From: Bacteroidota bacterium | GTDB lineage: Bacteria > Bacteroidota > Bacteroidia > Bacteroidales > Prolixibacteraceae | Length of the DNA stretch: 64,000 nt | Assembly (NCBI GenBank): GCA_024278975.1 | Contig: JAJRSD010000024.1 | Span: 1-64,000 of the forward strand | Direction: 5' to 3' | Part shown: piece after piece, positions 8,493-16,552 of the stretch | Numbering within the stretch: position 1 is the stretch's first letter | Layout of the letters: the number at the start of each line of letters is the position of its first letter | Notes under the pieces: generated by a model | Told to the model about the DNA's origin: nothing | Database searches by the model: none | Seen by the model: only the letters and a program-made list of their open reading frames with translations | Program-made: the position numbers and the translations under genes

Positions 8493-9218
8493 CTATTTTA
8501 TTGCAATAAATCCGCTAAAATTATACCACCTAAAAAATGTCTCAACAAGCTTAAACCCTGATGAGAGAAAAAGCTCGTTGTTCTCTGAAAGTTTATACGG
8601 AACAAGTACATTCTCTAAGGCTTCCCTTTTTTTCGATATTTCAGTACTGCTGTACCCGTTTGTTTGTTTAAATTTATAATAATGCTCAATAAAAAGCCTG
8701 TTTAACATCGAGTTCTCCGTCAGTATCTTTTCAACCACGATAACAGCACCATTTTCGGGAAGTTGATTGTAAATTGCTCGTATTATTTTTCCTCTGTTTA
8801 GGGGTCGTAAAAATTGCAATGTGAGAGAAAAAATAACTACCGATGCATTTTCAAGCTCAATTCCGGAATTGAGATCCTGGTTTTCTAAGGTAATTTTTCT
8901 CTTTATTCCAGCTTCTTCCAGATTTGCTTTGCACTGTTTTAGCATCTCGTCAGAGTTGTCAACCCCAACAAAACTAATATCCTCTGCAAGCTCTTTGTCG
9001 ATGTTTATCATAGTAGTACCTATGGAGCAACCAAGGTCGTACACATTCGTATTATTTACAGCAAAATCGTTTGTTAAATCAACAATCATTTGCTGTATCT
9101 CGTTATAACAAGGAACGGAGCGTTCTAACATATCCTCGAAAACTGTTGCTACCGATTTGTCAAACTCAAAATCAGCCACAGCCTTGTCCGCATCACTAAA
9201 AACTTTATCTTTATTCAT
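8493..9218 (-). CDS. cmoA: CmoA-like carboxy-SAM synthase (SAM-dependent methyltransferase fold)
   Basis: About 241 residues from the ATG at 9218, chosen because the sequence from MNKDKVF aligns with the family start; an in-frame ATG at 9239 exists. It follows CmoA along its length: DFEFDKSVATVFEDMLERSV, the SAM site VYDLGCSIGT, VDNSDEM, the FTLQFL-like FSLTLQFL, and NGYSSTEISKKREALENVL. CmoA turns SAM plus prephenate into carboxy-SAM, the donor used by CmoB for cmo5U in tRNA wobble positions. CmoB is not in this window. The gene sits inside an envelope-lipid operon beside a membrane methyltransferase, so its product could serve another acceptor; that is inference. Confidence 0.72.
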   Translation of the reverse strand: MNKDKVFSDADKAVADFEFDKSVATVFEDMLERSVPCYNEIQQMIVDLTNDFAVNNTNVYDLGCSIGTTMINIDKELAEDISFVGVDNSDEMLKQCKANLEEAGIKRKITLENQDLNSGIELENASVVIFSLTLQFLRPLNRGKIIRAIYNQLPENGAVIVVEKILTENSMLNRLFIEHYYKFKQTNGYSSTEISKKREALENVLVPYKLSENNELFLSSGFKLVETFFRWYNFSGFIAIK

Positions 9219-9349
9219 GATTTTTCTCTTAATAGTCAAACAGGTTATTGAATATTTATTCTTAAACTATCACTGTAATTGAATCGGGAGAAGATTTAAG
9301 TAAATAAGTTACGGTAATATCTTCCCCTGATATAATTTTAGTTACTTTT

Positions 9350-10120
9350 TTATATGCCTCTTGTCATCATTCTTTCCGAAAATTTTGAAGCCGGGACACC
9401 TGTGTTTATTTTAATGTCGTTCAATTCCATGATGGTTTTATGGTTTTTCTGAACATTTTCCATTTCGGAGTGGGTAATCACCCAAATACCGTCAATCTCT
9501 TCCAGTTTTTTGATTGATAAGGTTTTCAATAACTCTTCATCTTCGTCGTAAAACTCTTTTTTCAATCCGATAAAATTCTCTTTTCTTATCCAGGTAACTG
9601 TTTTCGAGTACATATAATCTTCGTCTTTCGAAACGCTTTCAACCACATAGCACTCAACTCCATCAACTGTTTCTTCTCTTAGAAGTTTATGGTCATCGGC
9701 ATCGAGTTTACGGTCTCCCAAATCGTCGTATGTAAAATCGGAGCCCATAAAATAGTCGCTTTTACTGTCGCTCGAAATACGTTTTACTTTTTTTAAAGCC
9801 GGCAGATAAATCCACTGGTCGTCGGCTTTATCGCTGTCGTAACTCCAGTTCATAAACGAAGTATTTTTCACATCGGCGGGTGTCATAAAAAACATGATAC
9901 TTTTTTCGGTATCACCCAAGTCTTTTGTGAATTGCTGAATTTTGCGTACACGAGTCTGTCCGCTTTTGTTTGTCAGAGTCATTGTTAAAACTGATGTTTG
10001 ATCGTCGCCGGTTGGAATATTGTAGGCTTTGTCAACAATTTCGCGCCCGGTCAGTTGTGCTTGCGCACCTAAACTTGCAACTATTAAAAGTGCTGCTGTA
10101 ACTAATTTTAATGTTTTCAT
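9350..10120 (-). CDS. LolA-like outer-membrane lipoprotein-sorting family protein
   Basis: A 256-residue periplasmic protein with a signal peptide (about 1-21, cleaved after GAQA). The remainder matches the 'outer membrane lipoprotein-sorting protein' family (LolA-like fold): MTLTNKSGQTRVRKIQQF, the DQWIYLPALKKVKRISS block and MGSDFTYDDLGDR. Such proteins have an open beta-barrel that carries hydrophobic ligands. Members of this group are found next to MMPL/RND exporters and outer-membrane DUF1302-type proteins, just as here, and probably hand lipid cargo across the periplasm. A 10-bp-period repeat array separates it from the RND gene upstream. Confidence 0.85.
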   Translation of the reverse strand: MKTLKLVTAALLIVASLGAQAQLTGREIVDKAYNIPTGDDQTSVLTMTLTNKSGQTRVRKIQQFTKDLGDTEKSIMFFMTPADVKNTSFMNWSYDSDKADDQWIYLPALKKVKRISSDSKSDYFMGSDFTYDDLGDRKLDADDHKLLREETVDGVECYVVESVSKDEDYMYSKTVTWIRKENFIGLKKEFYDEDEELLKTLSIKKLEEIDGIWVITHSEMENVQKNHKTIMELNDIKINTGVPASKFSERMMTRGI

Positions 10121-10160
10121 TTTTCTGTTTTTTTTATGAATTATTTTTTAAGAAGTTATT

Positions 10161-10287
10161 TGTTGTGATTCATAGTGACTCATTGTGATTTGTTGTTATT
10201 CATTGCTATTTGTTGTTATTTGTTGGAAATCACTATCAATCTCCACCAATCACCATAAATCACCATTCAATCTCCATCAATCTCTTT
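10161..10287. repeat. Degenerate 10-bp tandem repeat array
   Basis: About 12 consecutive 10-bp units fill the gap between the RND and LolA-like genes. The left block has units such as TTGTTGTGAT, TCATAGTGAC and TCATTGTGAT; the right block has units such as TCACTATCAA and TCACCATAAA. Read on the other strand it matches the array at 31095-31340, including a shared stretch of about 30 bases. Confidence 0.75.
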
Positions 10288-10293
10288 CCACCT

Positions 10294-12606
10294 TCAATCC
10301 TCTTTTTTCTTTTTAAAATATACATTGCTTACGTAAAGTAGTACCAGCATTATTGTAAGTGTACCCACAAAACTGGTAAACATATTTAGCGAAACCAAAG
10401 CCCCGAGTTCGCGGTTTGGCGGGAACACAGAGAAAAGCAACACCAAAAATCCGGCAATTACCACAATGGCATTAAAAATAATTGCTTTGCCCGAATGTGC
10501 CATTGTTTTTTGTGCGGTAGCCATTTTATCGTCGGTATTGGCGGCATTGGTTCGATACTGCTCGAGAAAATGGACGGCATAATCTATCCCGATTCCAATG
10601 GCAATGCTCGACAACAGTGCAGTTGTTGTACTGAGCGGAATTCCGAGAAATCCCATAATCCCGAAACTGATGACTGCAGTAATAATAATTGGCACCGAAC
10701 TAATCAACCCAATTTTGAAATTTTTAAACATTAACGAAATCAGAACAATAATAAGAAGTAGCGAAAGCACCATGCTTTTTATCTGCCCTTCAAGAATTAA
10801 ATCAGTAAATACAAGACCTTTGTAGCCACTGCCTGCATAATTCATTGTAATTCCCATTTTGTTGAAATCGTCTTCGTAGGTGTGGATAATGTCAAGTGCC
10901 GAGTTAATGGCTTTTGAGTCGTCTTTTTTCAACTGAAAAGTAATGTTGAGCTTTTCGTAATCGTAATCAACCACTTTGTTCAGGTTCTCCGGGTCGCCCG
11001 ACATTTCGTATAGCAACAGGTATTGTGCAACCATATTTTTACTGTCGGGAATAGTATTGAACTCCTCTTTGTCGGCATTCATCACCTTGTTCATGCGGTT
11101 AATATAGTCGGTCAGCGAAAAAGTATTTCCAACAACTGCAAGTTTGTTGTCCACATCTTTCTGCATCTTGTCAACCAGTTTCAAAACTTCGGGTTCTTTA
11201 AACTTATCCTTTTTCCCCTCTGAATCGAGAATTAAATTCAGTGAGCTTGTTCCTCCAAAGTTTTCGTTTATGAATTTGTCGGTAAGAACAATGTCGCTGT
11301 CTTTTTCAAACTTATCGAGGAAACTGGAGTTAATCCACATTTTCTGCATCCCGATAATCGACAATACAACAATTACCGCCGCACCAATTATTGAAACATA
11401 TTTGTGTTTGATAACTCCGGCGGCAAAATTGTTTGCAAGTTTCGAATGCGAGTGCCCCTCTTTATCTTCGCTGACATCTATTTTTTTTGCTTTGGGAAGT
11501 CCGAAAATCATAATTCCTGCCGGAAGAAAAACAAGTGAAAAAACCATTGCCATCATCACACCGAAAGCAGTAAAAAGTCCGAAATATTTCACCGGATAAA
11601 CCTCTGAAGTGAGTAGCGAAATAAAACCTACCGCCGTAGTTACCGATGTCATTACAACCGGTTTCCAAAGATGCTTTATCATATCTTTTGTAGCTTCGAG
11701 TTTACTTGCCTGCGGGTTGTGGTCGACAAAAGTATGCAGGTGGCTGTAGAGATGTATCCCGTCGGCAACCCCAATCGCAATCAGCATTACCGGAATCATT
11801 GTCGATACGGCGTAAATTGGAATACCCACGGTTGCCATTAATCCGAATGCCCAAATAGTTGATAGGAAAACTACCCCGAGAGTAATTAAAGTTCCTTTAA
11901 AACTACGAAGGGTAATTAACAGAACCACAAATATGACGAGTATAACAATCGGCACCATTTTTTTCATATCGGCTGGGCCAAGCAGTGCCATTTCACCTTC
12001 AACAATCGGGCGGCCTGCAACATGTATTTTTATGTCGTCGGTTTCCGACATTTTTGCTACTTCAAGAATTTCATCGTAAAACTCAGGAGTAAATACATCG
12101 TCGCCAATTTCGGCAATTATTACCGTTACCTGTTCGTTCTCGGAAACCAAACGCCCAAAAATCATCTCATTTATACGAACACTCTCCTGCAATTTTTTCA
12201 ACTTTTCCTCTGTCTTCGGAACGCGGGTAAAAAAACGTTTTACGTCCATTCCATCTTCAGTGCCAACAATGTTATCGGCAGTGTAAAGCGATGTAACATC
12301 GTCTTTATTAATCTCGTCGAATTTTTGAAACCGTTTTGTAAGCTGTTTTAAAGTGTCGAGTGTTTCGGTATTAAAAATTCCATTTTTATTTTCGATGGCT
12401 ACAATTATCCCATCCTGAATGTTAAACCAACTTTCGGCTTTGTCGCTGTATATAAATGCCGGGTGATCTTGTGGCATGTATTTATCTAAATTGGTTTCCA
12501 TGGCAGTATTCTCTTTCATTTCGAAAATAAAGAATGCTGATGCTGCAATTATTACCAACATCGACAACCATTTGAATTTCAACAATTTGTTTAATATTTT
12601 TTCCAT
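10294..12606 (-). CDS. RND-superfamily (MMPL/HAE3-type) exporter
   Basis: A 770-residue inner-membrane protein with the RND layout: one N-terminal membrane helix (about 13-30), a periplasmic loop, six helices (about 215-370), a second periplasmic loop, and a final six-helix block (about 600-765). The motif IGVADGIHLYSHL and the symmetrical IGIGIDYAVHFLEQYR mark the two transmembrane halves and carry the Asp residues typical of proton relay. Size and lack of a membrane-fusion partner fit the MMPL/HAE3 group, which moves lipids such as hopanoids and trehalose lipids. Neighbouring LolA-like, OmpLA-like and DUF1302 genes support lipid export. TetR and cupin genes lie just upstream and probably regulate it. 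Confidence 0.87.
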   Translation of the reverse strand: MEKILNKLLKFKWLSMLVIIAASAFFIFEMKENTAMETNLDKYMPQDHPAFIYSDKAESWFNIQDGIIVAIENKNGIFNTETLDTLKQLTKRFQKFDEINKDDVTSLYTADNIVGTEDGMDVKRFFTRVPKTEEKLKKLQESVRINEMIFGRLVSENEQVTVIIAEIGDDVFTPEFYDEILEVAKMSETDDIKIHVAGRPIVEGEMALLGPADMKKMVPIVILVIFVVLLITLRSFKGTLITLGVVFLSTIWAFGLMATVGIPIYAVSTMIPVMLIAIGVADGIHLYSHLHTFVDHNPQASKLEATKDMIKHLWKPVVMTSVTTAVGFISLLTSEVYPVKYFGLFTAFGVMMAMVFSLVFLPAGIMIFGLPKAKKIDVSEDKEGHSHSKLANNFAAGVIKHKYVSIIGAAVIVVLSIIGMQKMWINSSFLDKFEKDSDIVLTDKFINENFGGTSSLNLILDSEGKKDKFKEPEVLKLVDKMQKDVDNKLAVVGNTFSLTDYINRMNKVMNADKEEFNTIPDSKNMVAQYLLLYEMSGDPENLNKVVDYDYEKLNITFQLKKDDSKAINSALDIIHTYEDDFNKMGITMNYAGSGYKGLVFTDLILEGQIKSMVLSLLLIIVLISLMFKNFKIGLISSVPIIITAVISFGIMGFLGIPLSTTTALLSSIAIGIGIDYAVHFLEQYRTNAANTDDKMATAQKTMAHSGKAIIFNAIVVIAGFLVLLFSVFPPNRELGALVSLNMFTSFVGTLTIMLVLLYVSNVYFKKKKED

Positions 12607-12642
12607 TGTTTTTATTATTTTGTTAATTAATACTCACTAACT

Positions 12643-13038
12643 TTATTGTTCCATAAAAACCCGTATAAAAATTACGGGTTTATTAGCATCTAAAAAAATG
12701 CTAAAGTATCTTTCCTGCTTTTGTTGGTCGTGGTGTTTTACAAACCAGTAACCGAACATTTTTTCCGATTTATTTGATATAAAATGCACAATATCTTTTG
12801 GACTTTCAACAACTGCATTTTCAGAAACCACTACTGTTTCGTCGCCAATTGTTACGCTCGCATCTCCCTCTAAAACATAAATAAATACGTCAACCGGAGT
12901 AATGTGTGGTTTTAAACCTTCGCCGGGTTTTAGTAACATGTGGGCTAACTGAGCTTCTTCGTGGTCGTAAATAAAACGTACATCAATTTTATGAGCCGTA
13001 TCTTTAATTGGAGTGTTTTCTACTTTTGTAATCTTCAT
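12643..13038 (-). CDS. Small cupin-domain protein
   Basis: A 131-residue single-domain cupin. The first cupin motif appears around GEGLKPHITPVDVFIYVLEGD and the second around VVESPKDIVHFISN. Only one His of the first motif (PHITP) and one in the second are seen, so metal binding may be weak. It begins two bases after the TetR stop codon and ends 37 bases before the RND gene, so it is cotranscribed with both. It may sense a ligand or act as an accessory enzyme of the operon; no substrate can be deduced. Confidence 0.75.
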   Translation of the reverse strand: MKITKVENTPIKDTAHKIDVRFIYDHEEAQLAHMLLKPGEGLKPHITPVDVFIYVLEGDASVTIGDETVVVSENAVVESPKDIVHFISNKSEKMFGYWFVKHHDQQKQERYFSIFLDANKPVIFIRVFMEQ

Positions 13039-13040
13039 AT

Positions 13041-13619
13041 TTAATTTGATATTATTATTTTTAAACTATTGATTAAATCATTTCCATCTTTTATCAAGTC
13101 TCCCTGATAATCTTTTAAATCCCATCGTTTTACTCTAAACCGCAGAGTTCCCATCACAATTAATGCAAGGTTTTTATAATTGATATCAGTTCGTACATCG
13201 CCACTCTCCTGCCCTTTTCGAATTATTTGCTCGATTATTTGCTCGTTAATATCCATAATTTCAACAATCTTTTTCTTCAGAATGTCTTCATTTTTAAATA
13301 TCTCTTCCGAGAATATTACTGAAATAAGTGAAGGCGTTTCAGAAAAAAAAGCTATAATTTTCGAAAACATAAATTCAATTTTATCGGCAGCACTTCCACT
13401 ATTTTCCTTCATCAGTCCGCCAAGAAATGTCGCCATCTCCTTAAAATTATTCAAAATTGTTAAGAGTATTTCAGTTTTACTATCGAAATGGCGATAAATT
13501 GCAGGCTCTGAAATCCCAATTTTTTTCGATAAATTCTTTATCGTTAATCCCTGAATCCCTTTCTTAGATATAATCTCGATTGATGCTTCTATTATTTGAG
13601 TTTGTCTTTCTGTTTGCAT
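13041..13619 (-). CDS. TetR/AcrR family transcriptional regulator
   Basis: About 192 residues from the ATG at 13619, chosen because MQTERQTQIIEASIEII is the usual TetR start; an upstream in-frame start at 13664 would add 15 residues. The helix-turn-helix is clear at GLTIKNLSKKIGISEPAIYRHFDSK. The C-terminal ligand domain is not recognisable in detail. It is the first gene of a nine-gene minus-strand operon and likely represses it, responding to the cargo of the RND exporter. No perfect operator palindrome was noticed upstream. Confidence 0.88.
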   Translation of the reverse strand: MQTERQTQIIEASIEIISKKGIQGLTIKNLSKKIGISEPAIYRHFDSKTEILLTILNNFKEMATFLGGLMKENSGSAADKIEFMFSKIIAFFSETPSLISVIFSEEIFKNEDILKKKIVEIMDINEQIIEQIIRKGQESGDVRTDINYKNLALIVMGTLRFRVKRWDLKDYQGDLIKDGNDLINSLKIIISN

Positions 13620-13814
13620 AATTATTTTATTACGGGGACAAAGATAGTTAATGTTCACTAACATGCAAATAATTTTATATTTTTATTTGGTATTGGTTAT
13701 TCTGAAATCCGTATTATTACTCAAATAAAATTTCGATAGAATTAAATGTTACTGATGATCTCATATTTTATGAGTTTCAAAATTGAAATTCAAAAGTTGA
13801 CGAATAACTAACAG

Positions 13815-14504
13815 CTAAAAATAGTTTAGAAGCGTATTAAATTCTTCGGGTAATTCGGCCTCAAAACTTAACTGTTCCTTTGTTTCGGGATGAGAGAATT
13901 GCAGTTTGGCAGCGTGCAGAAACAACCTTTTAACACCTGTCATTTCGGTTAAAATTTTGTTCAATGTAAAATCGCCATGGTGTGTATCGCCAACAATATC
14001 GAACCGGTTTTTTGCAAAATGTTGTCGTAGTTGGTGCCACCGTCCCGTTTCGGGATGAATTTCTACAAGACTTAAATTCACATTCTCTTTCTCTTTGTAC
14101 GATATTTTTGTTTGAACAGTTTTTAAAGTTATATAATTTGTAACAGCAGGTTTTTTAAACTTGGTTTTCTTTTTCACCAAAACCTTTTCGTTAAAAGTTC
14201 CCTCGCCCGGATCTCCCTGCACCACTGCAAAATATGTTTTCTGCACCTCTTTTCGTTCAAATTGAAGTGTGAGTTCTTTTGCCATTTCGCTGGAAAATAC
14301 CAAAACAATCACTCCCGAAGTTTTAGAATCTAACCGATGAACATTATAAATCCATTTGCCGGTGATGTCGCCAATAAGTTTAGTTAAATACGGAGCATCG
14401 TGCGGCATAAAATCGTTTTTATGAACAGGTAAATCAACAGGTTTATTTACAACAATTATATGTTCATCCTGAAAAAGAATCGGTATTTCAAAAGTTTTCT
14501 CCAT
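13815..14504 (-). CDS. truC: RluA-family pseudouridine synthase, TruC-like (tRNA Psi65)
   Basis: About 229 residues from the ATG at 14504; an in-frame ATG at 14531 is also available. The catalytic Asp is in HRLDSKTSG, the RluA signature. The C-terminal block PETGRWHQLRQHFAKNRFDIVGDTHHGD matches TruC, which makes pseudouridine 65 in tRNA, better than RluC or RluD. There is no S4 domain, which also fits TruC. It is a single gene, divergent from msrB. Confidence 0.82.
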   Translation of the reverse strand: MEKTFEIPILFQDEHIIVVNKPVDLPVHKNDFMPHDAPYLTKLIGDITGKWIYNVHRLDSKTSGVIVLVFSSEMAKELTLQFERKEVQKTYFAVVQGDPGEGTFNEKVLVKKKTKFKKPAVTNYITLKTVQTKISYKEKENVNLSLVEIHPETGRWHQLRQHFAKNRFDIVGDTHHGDFTLNKILTEMTGVKRLFLHAAKLQFSHPETKEQLSFEAELPEEFNTLLNYF

Positions 14505-14627
14505 GCTAAATTTTGAGCGAAAGTAGTACATTCTTTTTATTTCTCTAATTCAAAAAGTTATATGTTGCAGGTTGCGGTTGCAGGTTTTGTTTAATAAACC
14601 TAATCTTATTTTAGTTGTTCAAGTAAT

Positions 14628-15107
14628 ATGAATAAAACAATGATTACACTTCTTCTTATTGCAATTACATTTACAATAAGTGCTCAGGAAATTATAAAAA
14701 AAGATAAAAATACTATGGATAATAAAAAAACAGAATACAACAAATTAACGGAGTTCGAAGAGTATGTAATTATTAATAAAGGAACAGAACGCCCGTCAAC
14801 CGGCAAATTCAATGTTCATAAAAAGGCGGGAACTTATATTTGCAAACGGTGTAATGCGCCGTTATACAAATCGTCGGATAAATTTGAATCGAACTGTGGA
14901 TGGCCAAGTTTTGATGATGAAATAGAAGGGGCTGTTAAACAAACTCCGGATGCTGATGGCAGGCGAACCGAAATTACCTGCAATAATTGCGGGGCACATT
15001 TAGGACATGTTTTTTTGGGAGAAAACTACACTTCAAAAAATACGAGACACTGTGTAAATTCCGTTTCGCTGGATTTTATACCGGCAGAAAAGAAAACTAA
15101 AAAATAG
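14628..15107 (+). CDS. msrB: Peptide methionine-R-sulfoxide reductase MsrB, exported form
   Basis: A 159-residue protein with a short signal peptide (about 1-19). Zinc ligands lie in two CxxC pairs (CKRC and CNNC). The catalytic Cys is in [13 protein letters not shown], and [10 protein letters not shown] and GAHLGHVF are the conserved surrounding motifs. MsrB reduces methionine-R-sulfoxide in proteins; the signal peptide points to repair of periplasmic proteins under oxidative stress. It converges on tsaD, with a heptamer repeat array between the two. Confidence 0.92.
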   Translation: MNKTMITLLLIAITFTISAQEIIKKDKNTMDNKKTEYNKLTEFEEYVIINKGTERPSTGKFNVHKKAGTYICKRCNAPLYKSSDKFESNCGWPSFDDEIEGAVKQTPDADGRRTEITCNNCGAHLGHVFLGENYTSKNTRHCVNSVSLDFIPAEKKTKK

Positions 15108-15137
15108 ACGAAAGAAAATGCAATGGATACAGAACAG

Positions 15138-15214
15138 AACCTGCAACCTGCAACCTGTAACCTGCAACCTGTAACCTGCAACCTGTAACCTGCAACCTGT
15201 AACCTGTAACCTGT
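15138..15214. repeat. Perfect-period heptamer tandem repeat (AACCTGY)11
   Basis: Eleven uninterrupted 7-bp units, each AACCTGC or AACCTGT, followed by a degenerate twelfth. It sits between the convergent msrB and tsaD genes. The reverse-complement motif (GTTGCAG) also appears at 14564-14584 in the truC/msrB gap. Confidence 0.93.
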
Positions 15215-15232
15215 AACCCGAAACAACCTCAA

Positions 15233-16261
15233 CTACAACTGAGTTCTGGCAAACGGAACAACATTCTGACCAACAAACTCGTCATTCAAATATTTGTAAT
15301 ACCCTGTAATTGCAATCATTGCGGCATTGTCCATTGTATATTCAAATTTTGGGATTACCAGATTCCAACGATATTTCGCAGCATTCTGTTTTAAAGCATT
15401 TCGCAAACCCGAATTTGCAGAAACACCTCCCGCAATAGTTATCTCTTTTATACCGGTTTCCTTTGCGGCACGTTTTAATTTACTCAAAAGAATCTCGACA
15501 ATAGTATATTGAATTGAAGCGCACAAATCATTTAAATTCTCTTCAATAAAGTTTTTATTCTCTTTTAAACTATCACGGAGAAAATATAGAAAATTGGTTT
15601 TCAATCCACTAAAACTGTAATCCAGTCCCTGAATTCGTGGTCGCGAAAATTCAAATTTAAGCGGGTCGCCGGTTTTTGCCAACCTGTCAACATGCGGCCC
15701 CCCCGGATAAGGCAGACCCATAACTTTTGCACATTTATCGAATGCTTCGCCGGCAGCATCGTCAATAGTTTGCCCTATAACTTCCATGTTTAAATGATTG
15801 CGAACCAAAATAATCTGCGAATTTCCACCGGAAACCAACAGGCATAAAAATGGAAATTTGGGTGGATTAAAATCAATACCTTTTTCATTGATAAAAAGAG
15901 CTAAAACATGACCTTGCAGATGATTAACATCTATTAATGGAATATTTGTTGCCAGAGAAAAGCCTTTGGCAAACGATGTTCCAACCAACAACGACCCCAA
16001 CAAACCCGGGCCGCGTGTAAAAGCAACAGCACTGATTTCTGTTTTGGCAATCCCCGCATTATTAATTGCCGCATCAACCACCGGAATAATATTTTGCTGA
16101 TGCGCCCGCGACGCCAACTCGGGAACAACGCCACCATATTGTTCGTGTACTTTTTGGCTGGCAACTACATTCGAAAGTATTACTCCATCGCGAATAATTG
16201 CAGCCGAAGTATCGTCGCAAGACGACTCAATTCCTAAAATTGTTATTTTTTTACTGTTCAT
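15233..16261 (-). CDS. tsaD: tRNA N6-adenosine threonylcarbamoyltransferase TsaD
   Basis: About 342 residues from the ATG at 16261 (a TTG at 16270 is the longer option). The start GIESSCDDTSAAI and the metal-binding HxxxH motif in NHLQGHVLALF identify the Kae1/TsaD ATPase fold; SGGNSQIIL and DDAAGEAFDKCAKVMGLPYPGGP are also diagnostic. With TsaB, TsaC and TsaE it makes t6A37 in tRNAs that read ANN codons. It is essential in most bacteria. It is divergent from tamB, an arrangement common in Bacteroidota. Confidence 0.97.
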   Translation of the reverse strand: MNSKKITILGIESSCDDTSAAIIRDGVILSNVVASQKVHEQYGGVVPELASRAHQQNIIPVVDAAINNAGIAKTEISAVAFTRGPGLLGSLLVGTSFAKGFSLATNIPLIDVNHLQGHVLALFINEKGIDFNPPKFPFLCLLVSGGNSQIILVRNHLNMEVIGQTIDDAAGEAFDKCAKVMGLPYPGGPHVDRLAKTGDPLKFEFSRPRIQGLDYSFSGLKTNFLYFLRDSLKENKNFIEENLNDLCASIQYTIVEILLSKLKRAAKETGIKEITIAGGVSANSGLRNALKQNAAKYRWNLVIPKFEYTMDNAAMIAITGYYKYLNDEFVGQNVVPFARTQL

Positions 16262-16325
16262 AAAACTCAAAGCAAATTTATTACGTTATTACTCAAATAT
16301 CAATTCAATTGTTAAATTTCCGGTA

Positions 16326-16387
16326 CGTCATTCCGAATTCATTTCAGAATCTATAAAAAAAGATACTGAAACAAGTTCAGCAAGACG
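16326..16387. repeat. Dispersed palindromic repeat (CGTCATTCCGAA... family)
   Basis: A 62-bp unit: CGTCATTCCGAA, a central stretch with AGATACTGAA and a CAGCAAGACG end. It is a degenerate copy of the element at 34344-34409. Short inverted repeats within each half make it foldable. It lies in the tsaD/tamB divergent gap. Confidence 0.55.
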
Positions 16388-16552
16388 TTACAGCAGCGGC
16401 ATTATTGACTTGACACTAGTTACTTTATTAATAATAGTTGGTTAACAAATAAGTGTTAACCAGTTGTATTAATTAAACGAAAAAGTATAAGTTCGTTTTT
16501 TAGAAAAGACAAAATTATCAAAAAAGGTTGGAAAATAACGATAATCGTAATT

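Noticed and set aside
9287-9330. Terminator after the LolA-like gene
   Set aside because: GGGAGAAGAT and ATCTTCCCC form an inverted repeat, but the loop is long (about 26 bases) and no T run follows on the minus strand.
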